Part shown: one piece after another, positions 1-8,297 of the stretch | Layout: the number at the start of each line of letters is the position of its first letter | Position numbering within the stretch: position 1 is the first letter of the stretch | Notes under the pieces: model-generated | Seen by the model: the letters and a program-made list of their open reading frames with translations, nothing else | Told to the model about the DNA's origin: nothing | Database searches by the model: none | Translations under genes and position numbers: made by a program | Assembly (NCBI RefSeq): GCF_007904105.1 | Contig: NZ_CP042325.1 | Coordinates: forward strand, 1,674,001 to 1,738,000 | Reading direction: 5' to 3' | Length of the DNA: 64,000 nt | DNA from: Corynebacterium sp. sy039 | GTDB lineage: Bacteria > Actinomycetota > Actinomycetes > Mycobacteriales > Mycobacteriaceae

Positions 1-1059
1 TATCTCATGCTGTTCTTCCGCACTCTCGAAGGCGCGTTTAGCCTGGGCGATATGGTGTTGTTATTGCAGTTGGTGAATATGGCGCGTCAGCCTATGACCA
101 TGATGAGTTGGGTGGTTGACACCACGCAGCGAGCGATTGCTGGTTCCAAAGATTATTTCGAGGTTATGGAGCACAATCTTGAAAATACCGTCAACAAAGA
201 AATTGCTGCTGCTACTCAGGCTTCCGACGTTCCACAGCTGAGCACCCATAAACCAGAACAATTGCCAGAAACTGATATTGCTTCCGATGTCATGATTAGC
301 TTCGATAATGTCAGTTTTTCCTATGAGAGCAACGAACCGGTACTGAACTCGATTAGTTTTCAAGCCGCCAAGAATCAACGTATCGCTTTGGTCAGTGAAT
401 CAGGTGGTGGAAAATCTACGATTGTTAATCTTCTCCTTGGGTTGTATCGTCCGACGTCAGGGCAGCTCATGGTTGCTGGCCATGATGTGAGGCATCTTTC
501 AGCTGAGCAATTGCGCGCCAATGTGGGTGTGGTATTCCAAGAGGCATCATTATTCTCGGGAACGATTTTTGAGAATATCGCTTATGGTCGCCCTGATGCG
601 TCGCTGAACGATGTGATTGCCGTCGCTAAGCGAGCGCATGCTCATGATTTTATTTCTGCTTTCCCCGATGGCTATCACACTGTGATTGGTGAGCGCGGTT
701 TGCGTTTATCTGGTGGGCAGAAGCAGCGCGTCTCCATTGCACGAGCGATGCTCAAGGATGCGCCTATTTTGGTTCTCGATGAGGCTACGTCAGCGCTCGA
801 CGCAAAAGCAGAGATTGCGGTACAAGCAGGTCTTGATGAGCTGATGGTGGGCAGAACAACGCTTATCATTGCGCATAGGCTTTCGACCATTGCCGATGTG
901 GATACAATCATTACGCTAGATAAAGGCGAGGTTGATGAGATTGGCAGCCCTGCTCAATTGGCTCACACTGGCGGCATTTATTCTCAGTTATTGGATTTAA
1001 CTTTGCATAGTAGTGAAGAGAACAAAGCCAAGCTCAAGCGCTTTGGTTTTCACGGCTAA
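1..1059 (+). CDS. ABC exporter, TMD-NBD half-transporter, C-terminal part (5' end outside window)
   Basis: The frame is open from the first base, so the N-terminal membrane helices lie upstream. What remains is the end of a type I exporter transmembrane domain (about 50 residues), a linker, and a complete nucleotide-binding domain. From the first Met (base 7), the Walker A lies near residues 130-138 (SESGGGKST), the Q-loop is in VVFQEASLFSG, the signature is LSGGQKQR, Walker B is ILVLDEATSALD, and the switch His is in IIAHRLS. The first Gly of the P-loop is replaced by Ser, which is uncommon. The family pumps lipids, drugs or peptides outward as homo- or heterodimers; the substrate cannot be told from this fragment. 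It is followed closely by aecD, but an operator and promoter lie between them. Confidence 0.9.
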   Translation, partial: YLMLFFRTLEGAFSLGDMVLLLQLVNMARQPMTMMSWVVDTTQRAIAGSKDYFEVMEHNLENTVNKEIAAATQASDVPQLSTHKPEQLPETDIASDVMISFDNVSFSYESNEPVLNSISFQAAKNQRIALVSESGGGKSTIVNLLLGLYRPTSGQLMVAGHDVRHLSAEQLRANVGVVFQEASLFSGTIFENIAYGRPDASLNDVIAVAKRAHAHDFISAFPDGYHTVIGERGLRLSGGQKQRVSIARAMLKDAPILVLDEATSALDAKAEIAVQAGLDELMVGRTTLIIAHRLSTIADVDTIITLDKGEVDEIGSPAQLAHTGGIYSQLLDLTLHSSEENKAKLKRFGFHG

Positions 1060-1089
1060 AGAACTCTAAGGAGTTCTAAGGAGCTTAAA

Positions 1090-1105
1090 TAGACTAGACG
1101 GTCTA
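1090..1105. promoter_or_regulatory. McbR operator (TAGAC-N6-GTCTA) upstream of aecD
   Basis: The sequence TAGACTAGACGGTCTA matches exactly the 5'-TAGAC-N6-GTCTA-3' box known for McbR, the TetR-type repressor of sulfur amino acid metabolism in C. glutamicum. It overlaps a possible -10 (TAATAC, 1104-1109) just ahead of aecD, so a bound repressor would block transcription. A second half-site GGTCTA follows at 1111-1116. The fit with a cystathionine beta-lyase gene is good. Binding is inferred; the match itself is seen. Confidence 0.7.
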
Positions 1106-1118
1106 ATACTGGTCTAGT

Positions 1119-2255
1119 ATGGAGCCTATGTTATTTCCAAGTTATGCAGAATTAAAGAATCGTCGCACGTTAAAGTGGACTCGCTACCCTGATGATGTTA
1201 TCCCGCTGTGGGTAGCCGAGTCTGATTTTAGCACTTGTCCAGCAATTACCGAGGCTCTTGCACGTGCCGTGGAGCATGAGAGTTTTGGTTATCCACCTGA
1301 TAATGCGGGTATTGCGGCAGCAACGGCACAGTTCTACCAGGATCATTATGGTTATCCAGCGCGCCCGGAGTGGATCTTTCCGGTGCCCGATGTGGTACGT
1401 GCGTTGTGTATCGCGATTGAGCATTTTACCCGCAAAGATTCTACTGTTATTATTCCGGTTCCTGCTTATCCACCATTTTTCCAGTTGCTTTCGACGACCA
1501 ACCGCGAAGGCGTGTTTCTCGACGCCAGAGATGGCATTGATTTAGCTGAGGTAGAAGCTGCCTTCCAACAAGGTGCAGGGGCGATTGTGCTGTGTAATCC
1601 TTTTAATCCATTGGGGTTTGTCTTTAAGCAGGATTATCTCATTAAGCTCTGTGACCTGGCAGCGCGCTATGATGCTCGAGTTTTGGTTGATGAGATTCAT
1701 GCCCCACTGGTGTATGAGGGCACACATATTGTCGCAGCTGGTGTTTCTGACACTGCGGCTCGGGTGTGTATCACAGCCACTGCAACCTCAAAGGCATGGA
1801 ATACTGCTGGGCTTAAATGTGCACAGCTTATTTTCTCTAATGCTGAGGATGTGCGCACGTGGAATGCTCTTTCCCCTATTGTCAAAGACGGTGTTTCTAC
1901 TTTTGGTCTGATTGCTGCCGAGGCTGCCTATACGCATGGGCGCGAGTTTTTGGCTGAGGAATTGGCTTATCTGGATGCTAATCGACGCTTTTTGGTTGAG
2001 GAATTACCTCGTCGTTTCCCTGGTATCAAATTATGTGCACCGGCAGCTACTTATTTACTTTGGCTTGATTTTTCCGATACTGTTGTCCCTGGCAATCCGT
2101 CTGAGTTTTTCTTGGAAAAGGCAAAAGTCATGCTGAACGACGGTGAGTGGTTTGGTGAGTTGGGCAAAAATTGCGTTCGCCTTAATTTTGCTACTTCCCG
2201 TGAGATTCTTGACCGTGCTCTTTCTCGTATGGAAGAAGCAGTACAAGCACTATGA
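1119..2255 (+). CDS. aecD: Cystathionine beta-lyase / C-S lyase, MalY-PatB type aminotransferase fold
   Basis: This is a PLP enzyme of fold type I, 378 residues, matching the MalY/PatB C-S lyases that split cystathionine into homocysteine, pyruvate and ammonia. Visible motifs are PLWVAESDF near residue 29, NPFNPLG near 160, DEIHAPLVY near 191, and SKAWNTAGLK with the Schiff-base lysine at about K225. Its neighbour brnQ is the same as for aecD in C. glutamicum, which supports the symbol. There is no Shine-Dalgarno before the ATG at 1119, and a possible -10 lies about ten bases upstream, so a leaderless transcript is plausible; an in-frame ATG at 1128 is preceded by GGAG at only three bases. 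The McbR box upstream suggests repression when sulfur amino acids are plentiful. Confidence 0.9.
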   Translation: MEPMLFPSYAELKNRRTLKWTRYPDDVIPLWVAESDFSTCPAITEALARAVEHESFGYPPDNAGIAAATAQFYQDHYGYPARPEWIFPVPDVVRALCIAIEHFTRKDSTVIIPVPAYPPFFQLLSTTNREGVFLDARDGIDLAEVEAAFQQGAGAIVLCNPFNPLGFVFKQDYLIKLCDLAARYDARVLVDEIHAPLVYEGTHIVAAGVSDTAARVCITATATSKAWNTAGLKCAQLIFSNAEDVRTWNALSPIVKDGVSTFGLIAAEAAYTHGREFLAEELAYLDANRRFLVEELPRRFPGIKLCAPAATYLLWLDFSDTVVPGNPSEFFLEKAKVMLNDGEWFGELGKNCVRLNFATSREILDRALSRMEEAVQAL

Positions 2256-2308
2256 ATGCCATAGTGCACACACCTAATTTTTATTCTTTGTTACTCTAGA
2301 AAATTTTT

Positions 2309-3742
2309 ATGTCCCACAAATCTTTATTCGCTAAAACTAAACGACATCGTCTCGCTGTACCGCCTTCGGCATTGGTAGCTATTTCTCTTATGCTCTTTTC
2401 CATGTTCTTTGGAGCGGGAAATCTTATTTTCCCGCCCGTCGTCGGGGCTGGTTCGGGAGATAATTTCCTGCCCGCTACCATTGGATTCTTAATTGGTGCC
2501 GTGGTGTTGCCTGTGATTGCAATTATTGCTGTTGCACTTTCTGGTAGGGATATTCGTGACCTCAGCGCACGTGGCGGCACAGTGTTTAGTGTGTCATTCG
2601 CGGTGGCAACTTACCTGGCGATTGGAGCTTTTTATGCAATTCCGCGCACTGGTGCCGTGAGTTTTTCGATGTCGATAACACCTGTTTTTGGTCTGGACTC
2701 AACGCTTGCGTCGGTGATTTTTAATGTGTTGTTCTTTGGCGCAGCTCTTGCGTTAGCTTTTAATCCCACCGGTTTAGTCGATCACCTGGGTAAGTGGCTC
2801 ACCCCTGCCCTGTTGGTTTTGCTGGGGGTGCTCATCGTCACGGCTTTCTTTCAGTTACCGGGTAGCTCTGCCATAGCCACCGAAAAGTTTGCGCAGAATC
2901 CTTTAGCCGTAGGCTTGCATGAGGGGTATATGACTATGGATTCGCTATCAGCATTGACTTTCGGCATTCTGGTTACCTCGGCGCTGCGTCATGCCGCTTT
3001 AGAGAACTCGTCAGCTATTAGTTCTCGGGAAATTGAGGCTGCCAGCGGCCCAAGTGGCATTATCGACGCTGATGATATTAAAGAACCCACCAATTTAGTG
3101 CGTATGTCTACTATTGCGGCTCTCATCTCTGGTTCTTTGCTCGCCGCTATTTATGTGGGTTTGGCTTTCATCGGGCACAATATCCCCGATGGGCAAAGTT
3201 TCGACGATGGTGCCGCACTCTTGGCACAAGCATCATATGCAATGCTTGGTCGCCCTGGTCAGATTGTCTTAGGGGCAATCGTATTGCTCGCGTGCATGAC
3301 TACTGCGGTCGGATTATTAGCAGCAACGAGTGAGTTTTTTCACCGACTACTGCCGCGTTTTTCTTATCGCACCTGGGTCATCAGCTTTAGTCTGATTTCT
3401 TTTATTGTGGCTTCTTTGGGGCTTTCCACAGTGCTCACTATTGCAGTTCCTATTATTTCTTTCCTCTACCCCATTGCAATTAGCATTATTTTCCTTACTA
3501 TCGTCGATAAGCTCTTCCCTGTGCTTCAGCTTCACTATGGTTTTGCGTTTGCGGTGTGGACTGCAGCGATTTTTAGTGCGCTGAGCATTGTAGTTCCTCA
3601 CTATGTTGCTTGGGTACCATTGTCCGCAATGGATCTGGGCTGGATTATTCCGGTTCTGCTTGCTGCTGTCATTGGTACCGGGGTGGATTATCGACGCGGG
3701 ACTGTTCTTTCTAGCGATCGTGCTAGGACTAGCCGGGAATAA
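2309..3742 (+). CDS. brnQ: Branched-chain amino acid carrier BrnQ (LIVCS family)
   Basis: A 477-residue integral membrane protein with about twelve hydrophobic segments. The N-terminal signature MLFSMFFGAGNLIFPP is typical of the LIVCS family of sodium-coupled leucine, isoleucine and valine importers. A hydrophilic loop of about 30 residues near 230-265 divides the two halves. It follows aecD by about 50 bases on the same strand with no terminator seen, as in C. glutamicum, where the two are linked, so it is probably co-transcribed and may share the McbR control. The ATG at 2309 follows an AT-rich stretch without a clear ribosome binding site. Confidence 0.93.
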   Translation: MSHKSLFAKTKRHRLAVPPSALVAISLMLFSMFFGAGNLIFPPVVGAGSGDNFLPATIGFLIGAVVLPVIAIIAVALSGRDIRDLSARGGTVFSVSFAVATYLAIGAFYAIPRTGAVSFSMSITPVFGLDSTLASVIFNVLFFGAALALAFNPTGLVDHLGKWLTPALLVLLGVLIVTAFFQLPGSSAIATEKFAQNPLAVGLHEGYMTMDSLSALTFGILVTSALRHAALENSSAISSREIEAASGPSGIIDADDIKEPTNLVRMSTIAALISGSLLAAIYVGLAFIGHNIPDGQSFDDGAALLAQASYAMLGRPGQIVLGAIVLLACMTTAVGLLAATSEFFHRLLPRFSYRTWVISFSLISFIVASLGLSTVLTIAVPIISFLYPIAISIIFLTIVDKLFPVLQLHYGFAFAVWTAAIFSALSIVVPHYVAWVPLSAMDLGWIIPVLLAAVIGTGVDYRRGTVLSSDRARTSRE

Positions 3743-3812
3743 AAGGCGTTGCTGCTGCGTTGTTCTGACAGATTACCGTGCTATTTATCGCTTCTTTTAC
3801 TAAGGAAAAAAT

Positions 3813-4829
3813 ATGTCAGAACAGCTTACTCGCGCCCCTTTATCTATTTTGGACTTTGCCATGATTTTTGATCATGAGCGCCCAGGTACGAGTTTCCAGC
3901 GTTCAGTGGCATTAGCACAAGAGGCGGAAAAGCTCGGATACCAGCGTATTTGGTATGCCGAGCATCATAATATGTCTTCTATTTCTTCTGCTTCCCCCGC
4001 GGTGCTTATCGCACATATTGGTGCACAGACAAATAGTATTCGGTTAGGCGCTGGTGGGGTTATGCTGCCTAATCATTCTCCTTATGTTGTTGCTGAACAA
4101 TTCGGCACCCTTGCTGAGCTTTATCCTGACCGTATTGATTTAGGTTTAGGTCGCGCCCCTGGTACCGATCAGCTCACACTTGGTCGTGCTTTACGACGCT
4201 TACCTGATGCTGCACAAACTTTCCCGGATGATGTGGTTGAGCTGCAGAAATATCTAGCTGATGAATCGATTATTGATGGGGTACGTGCTGTGCCTGGAGC
4301 TGGTACTCATATTCCGCTCTATATTCTCGGTTCGTCGCTTTTTGGTGCTGAGCTGGCTGCTCGTCTTGGTCTACCTTATTCTTTTGCTTCACATTTTGCC
4401 CCTGATTTGCTGGAGCAAGCAGTAAGTTTGTATCGTGCACAATTCCAACCACAGCGCTCTGGGGATAAGCCATATGTTATTGCTGCTGTCAATGTGTTAG
4501 CTGCGCCAACAAGTGCCCAGGCGCATGAGCGCTTTGTGCAAGTGCAACGTGCATGGGTGCGGAATATGGCATCTCGTGGACGTTATCTTAATGATGTGCA
4601 GCTCGATCAAGTTATGGATTCCTATGCTGGTCGTAAAATTTTGGACATGATGCGTTATACCGCAGTAGGAACTGCGGATGAGGTTCGAGACTATTTAGAA
4701 AAATTCCAGCGTCATGCGCAGGCAGATGAGCTGATGATTTCTTTGCGTGCACCACGTTGGCAAGACACTATGGAATCATTGCGGTTATTGGCTCAAGCAT
4801 GGGAATTAAACTCTATAGACACGCTATAG
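3813..4829 (+). CDS. Luciferase-like flavin-dependent oxidoreductase (LLM family, MsnO8-type)
   Basis: A 338-residue protein of the bacterial luciferase-like monooxygenase fold (TIM barrel using reduced flavin). Family features visible are LSILDFAMIF at the start, YRIWYAEHHNM-type text near residue 46, SPAVLIAHIGAQT, RLGAGGVMLPNHSPYVVAEQFGTL near 72-100, and PDRIDLGLGRAPGTD near 104-118. The substrate is not known for this subgroup. It starts 70 bases after brnQ with a good AAGGA ribosome binding site, the same order as in C. glutamicum, so it may form the last gene of an aecD-brnQ unit. A role in handling organosulfur compounds would suit the context but is only inference. Confidence 0.85.
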   Translation: MSEQLTRAPLSILDFAMIFDHERPGTSFQRSVALAQEAEKLGYQRIWYAEHHNMSSISSASPAVLIAHIGAQTNSIRLGAGGVMLPNHSPYVVAEQFGTLAELYPDRIDLGLGRAPGTDQLTLGRALRRLPDAAQTFPDDVVELQKYLADESIIDGVRAVPGAGTHIPLYILGSSLFGAELAARLGLPYSFASHFAPDLLEQAVSLYRAQFQPQRSGDKPYVIAAVNVLAAPTSAQAHERFVQVQRAWVRNMASRGRYLNDVQLDQVMDSYAGRKILDMMRYTAVGTADEVRDYLEKFQRHAQADELMISLRAPRWQDTMESLRLLAQAWELNSIDTL

Positions 4830-4882
4830 ATACTCGTGTAGACACGCGGTAGCTGCACCAATGGCTACTATCACCCCCATAT

Positions 4883-4912
4883 TTGTGTCATGTCGCCTAG
4901 CGCAGTTACCCT
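4883..4912 (+). promoter_or_regulatory. Putative promoter for the peptide ABC importer, leaderless
   Basis: TTGTGT (4883-4888) and TACCCT (4907-4912) are separated by 18 bases, and the last base of the -10 lies seven bases before the ATG at 4919. That places the transcription start at or next to the start codon. Leaderless transcripts are frequent in corynebacteria, and no Shine-Dalgarno is visible. Confidence 0.45.
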
Positions 4913-4918
4913 ACTGTC

Positions 4919-6505
4919 ATGCTTGATAATGAGCAGCAGCATGGCAAATTGTGCTCCGTTTTAGTGCTTTTAGCAGTATGTTTTCTCAGTGCGTGTTCCG
5001 CTGGGCATACTGCTGTATCTACAGTCCCACCAGACACACAACGCACATTGACCATTGGTGCTACTGCTGCTCCTGCTTCTTTGGATTTCACTACCACCGC
5101 TGGTGCTGCTATTCCCCAAGCTCTCATGGGTAATGTGTATGAAGGTCTTGTGCGTATCAATCAACAAGGAACGCTCGAACCCCTGCTTGCGCATAGTTGG
5201 GAAGAAAATGCCCAAGGCACAGAATATATATTCCATTTAGTAAAGAATGTGTTTTTTAGCGATGGTACAGCTTTTAATGCTCATACCGCACAATTTTCCA
5301 TTGATCGCGTACGTTCTGATGCCTGGACAAATGGCTTAAAAACCAAGATGTCTGTTGTTGCTCGCACAGAAGTAATTGACGACTACACCTTAAAAGTAGT
5401 GCTCCATTCTCGATCTAATTCTTGGTTATGGAATATGGGCACGGCCATTGGCGCTATGATGTCCCCTTCTGGGATCGCAACACTGGCTACCAACCCTATC
5501 GGTACTGGTCCTTATACCATCACTAATTGGTCGGTCGGGACGTCGATAAGCTATAAAGCGCGTCAAGACTATTGGGGGGCTCCCGCTAAGGCAAAGACTG
5601 TATTGCTGCGTTATTTTGCTGATCCTATTGCATTATCTAATGCGATTCGTAGTGGGGATATTGATATTGCTTATGGTCTGCAATCACCGGAGCTGCTTGA
5701 GTTCATCAAACAACAAAAAAACTTGGACATTTCTGTGGGGTCTACTCAAGGTGAAGTCCTACTCAGCATGAATAATAAGCGTGCCCCTTTTAATGATGTT
5801 CGGGTGCGCCAAGCGGTACTGTATGGTGTGGATCGTCAAGGAATTATCGACGCAGCCTGGGATGGTTTTGGTGTTGATACTGGAGGCACTCCGGTGGCTC
5901 CTACTGATCCCTGGTATGTGGGCAGTTCACCGTACTCATTTGATCCAGCCAAAGCACGAGAGCTCATGCGCCAAGCTCATGCATGGGGTGCCAAAATTAC
6001 TATTTCAGTGCCGTCCTTGCCTTATGCGCAAAATATCTCCGAAATGTTGTACTCGCAATTGCGTGATATTGGTTTTGATGTGTCTATTGAGTCCACTGAG
6101 TTCCCCGCTGTATGGTTAGCAAAGGTAATGAAAGGAAAAGATTACGATATGTCGATTGTGGCTCATGTGGAACCGCGCGATATTCCGACTCTTTTCGCCG
6201 ACCCTCATTATTACCTTGGCTTTGATAATAAAAAAGTGCAAGATGTACTGCGAGAAGCCGATCAGGCACCAGCAGCAGATTATAACGCACTCATGCAAGA
6301 AGCAGTATCAGAAATCATGAATGATGCAGGGGCAGATACCTTATTCAATTTGCCGAATATCGTCGTTGCACGGCGCTCAATTACCAACATTCCCATTAAC
6401 ATCGTCAGTGACGGCTTAGCCTTTGCCGGAATTGATACCGGAACTAATTCCCGAGTTAGCACCCACGCGCCCCCATCCACAGCTGCTCATGAGGAGCAAC
6501 AATGA
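4919..6505 (+). CDS. Peptide/nickel-type ABC importer, substrate-binding lipoprotein (family 5)
   Basis: A 528-residue extracellular solute-binding protein of the DppA/OppA/NikA family. The signal peptide ends in a lipobox LSAC with the modified cysteine at C26, so the protein is tethered to the outer face of the membrane. Family text includes TLTIGATAAPASLDF, GNVYEGLVRIN, LAHSWEEN, FHLVKNVFFSDGTAFNA and a C-lobe with NNKRAPFNDVRVRQAVLYGVDR. The ligand (peptide, nickel chelate or other) cannot be read from the sequence. The next gene's ATG overlaps the stop by four bases, and the whole four-gene importer is one operon ending at 9810. Confidence 0.92.
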   Translation: MLDNEQQHGKLCSVLVLLAVCFLSACSAGHTAVSTVPPDTQRTLTIGATAAPASLDFTTTAGAAIPQALMGNVYEGLVRINQQGTLEPLLAHSWEENAQGTEYIFHLVKNVFFSDGTAFNAHTAQFSIDRVRSDAWTNGLKTKMSVVARTEVIDDYTLKVVLHSRSNSWLWNMGTAIGAMMSPSGIATLATNPIGTGPYTITNWSVGTSISYKARQDYWGAPAKAKTVLLRYFADPIALSNAIRSGDIDIAYGLQSPELLEFIKQQKNLDISVGSTQGEVLLSMNNKRAPFNDVRVRQAVLYGVDRQGIIDAAWDGFGVDTGGTPVAPTDPWYVGSSPYSFDPAKARELMRQAHAWGAKITISVPSLPYAQNISEMLYSQLRDIGFDVSIESTEFPAVWLAKVMKGKDYDMSIVAHVEPRDIPTLFADPHYYLGFDNKKVQDVLREADQAPAADYNALMQEAVSEIMNDAGADTLFNLPNIVVARRSITNIPINIVSDGLAFAGIDTGTNSRVSTHAPPSTAAHEEQQ

Positions 6506-7446
6506 AAACCATTGCGCTCACCTTAGCCCGCTATGGACTCACCATATGGATAGCAAGCCTCATCATTTTCATTGCCCTACGCATTGTTCCTGGTAATCCT
6601 GCACACATTGCTTTAGGAATTAACGCCTCCCCGGAGACCATAGCTCAGCTAGAACATTCCCTAGGGTTAGATCGCCCCCTGACCGTGCAGTATTTTTCCT
6701 GGGTCATTGGGCTGTTAACTGGTCATTTTGGCACCTCACTTACCTCCGGTACTGATATTTCTCCACTGGTATTCGACCGCAGCGCCGTGAGCCTCATTTT
6801 GGTGCTTAGCTCCATGTTCTTTGCTTTAGTGATTGCTCTTCCTGCAGGTGTGTGGGCTGCGTGGCGTACGCAGCATATCGACGGAAAACTCATCGGGGTT
6901 TTTTCTCAGCTTGGCATTGCCATCCCGAGCTTTTTGGCAGCGATTCTCCTCGTTGCCTTGTTTGCCATCAAACTCAGTTGGCTACCCCCCAATGGCTGGG
7001 TAAGCCCTGATAGTGACTTCTCTGGGTTTTGTGCCAGACTCATCTTGCCGGTTTTTTCCTTAGGAATTGTGCAAGCTGCAATTATGACTCGCTACGTGCG
7101 TACCGCGATTCTCGACATCATGCATGAAGATTTTATGCGCACCGCCAGAGCAAAAGGATTATCTGCCTTGGGCGCATTAAGAGCTCATGGATTACGCAAT
7201 GCTGCATTATCAGTGATTACCGTCTCTGGGGTGCAACTGACTTCCTTGATAGTGGGCGCTGTGGTCATTGAAAAAGTTTTTGTCATACCTGGTCTGGGCA
7301 CAATGCTACTCAACGCGGTCAATGGTAGGGATCTCAATACGGTGCAAACTATTGTTATGGTGTTGGTGGTCTTTGCAATAGTCACCAATGCTGTCGTTGA
7401 TCTACTGTGTATTCTCATTGATCCGCGTATCCGAAAGAAGGCATAA
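6502..7446 (+). CDS. Peptide/nickel-type ABC importer, permease (DppB-like)
   Basis: A 314-residue inner-membrane permease with about six transmembrane helices. Typical DppB features are the N-terminal helix followed by RIVPGNPAHIALG, the LGLDRPLTVQYFSW segment, and the EAA coupling loop near residues 205-225 (DFMRTARAKGLSALGALRAHGLRNA) that contacts the ATPase. It overlaps the binding-protein gene by ATGA, which indicates translational coupling, and is followed after two bases by the second permease. It pairs with the DppC-like subunit to form the channel. Confidence 0.93.
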   Translation: MKTIALTLARYGLTIWIASLIIFIALRIVPGNPAHIALGINASPETIAQLEHSLGLDRPLTVQYFSWVIGLLTGHFGTSLTSGTDISPLVFDRSAVSLILVLSSMFFALVIALPAGVWAAWRTQHIDGKLIGVFSQLGIAIPSFLAAILLVALFAIKLSWLPPNGWVSPDSDFSGFCARLILPVFSLGIVQAAIMTRYVRTAILDIMHEDFMRTARAKGLSALGALRAHGLRNAALSVITVSGVQLTSLIVGAVVIEKVFVIPGLGTMLLNAVNGRDLNTVQTIVMVLVVFAIVTNAVVDLLCILIDPRIRKKA

Positions 7447-7448
7447 CA

Positions 7449-8297
7449 ATGAGCACCCCCACGCCTCAAGCATTGCAAGCTCCTAAGGCATTACGCGGAT
7501 TTTCTGCCACTGGATATGTCGGTCTGGTCATCGTTATTGGCATTATGAGCACCGCCATTGTGTCTTTCTTTTGGACTCCCTATGATCCGCTCCACGTCGA
7601 TCCAGCACTGCGGCTAGCTGCACCGTCATGGCAGCACCTGTGTGGTACAGACCGCTATGGTCGTGATATTTTCAGCCAACTTATGGTGGGGGCTCGTATT
7701 ACATTATTCGTCGGAGTAATAGCAGTTGCCGTTGCTGCTTGTTTCGGTATTCCTTTGGGGATCTATGCAGGTATGCGTCGTGGGCTTGCGGAAATACTTA
7801 TCATGCGTGGCGCTGATCTTTTCCTCGCTTTCCCGGCTTTGCTCATGGCAATTATCGCCAGTGCCATCTTTGGCGGCTCGACGCTCACCGCAATGATTGC
7901 CATTGGCATAGCCAGTGTGCCTGCTTTTGCTCGAGTGTGCCGCAGCGCCACCTTGTCGGTTATGACTCGCGACTTTATCGCAGCAAGCTATAGTGCAGGA
8001 AAAAGCAATATGCACGTAGCGCTACGTCATGTGGTGCCGAATATCATGGGAGTCATTATTGTTCAAGCCTCTATTGCTTTTGCCCTTGCTATTCTGGCTG
8101 AGGCCGGACTGAGTTTCTTAGGTCTAGGCACTGCTCCCCCGACTCCAAGCTGGGGAAGAATGCTCCAAGCTGCTGGTTCTTTTTTGAGTTCTGCCCCGCA
8201 CCTAGCTCTGGCACCAGGAGGTGCCATTGCAGTGAGTGTCCTTGGGTTTAATCTACTCGGCGATGGTCTGCGAGATAACAATGATCCACGTGCATAA
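7449..8297 (+). CDS. Peptide/nickel-type ABC importer, permease (DppC-like)
   Basis: A 282-residue permease with a first helix, the DppC-type sequence FWTPYDPLHVDPALRLAAPS, the conserved HLCGTDRYGRDIFSQLMVGAR (near residues 57-78), and an EAA loop DFIAASYSAGKSNMHVALRHVVPN near 175-200. The helix count is about six. This subunit forms a heterodimer with the preceding permease. Its end overlaps the likely start of the ATPase gene at 8281, so the four genes are tightly coupled. Confidence 0.93.
   Translation: MSTPTPQALQAPKALRGFSATGYVGLVIVIGIMSTAIVSFFWTPYDPLHVDPALRLAAPSWQHLCGTDRYGRDIFSQLMVGARITLFVGVIAVAVAACFGIPLGIYAGMRRGLAEILIMRGADLFLAFPALLMAIIASAIFGGSTLTAMIAIGIASVPAFARVCRSATLSVMTRDFIAASYSAGKSNMHVALRHVVPNIMGVIIVQASIAFALAILAEAGLSFLGLGTAPPTPSWGRMLQAAGSFLSSAPHLALAPGGAIAVSVLGFNLLGDGLRDNNDPRA

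Noticed and set aside
1061..1076. GAACTC-TAAG-GAGTTC as a terminator after the ABC exporter
   Set aside because: The stem is only six bases, with no T run; it may be part of repeated TCTAAGGAG text. Not strong enough to annotate.
4270..4473. Minus-strand frame inside the luciferase-like gene, and many similar opposite-strand frames across the window
   Set aside because: They overlap well-supported genes, lack ribosome binding sites and have low-complexity translations.
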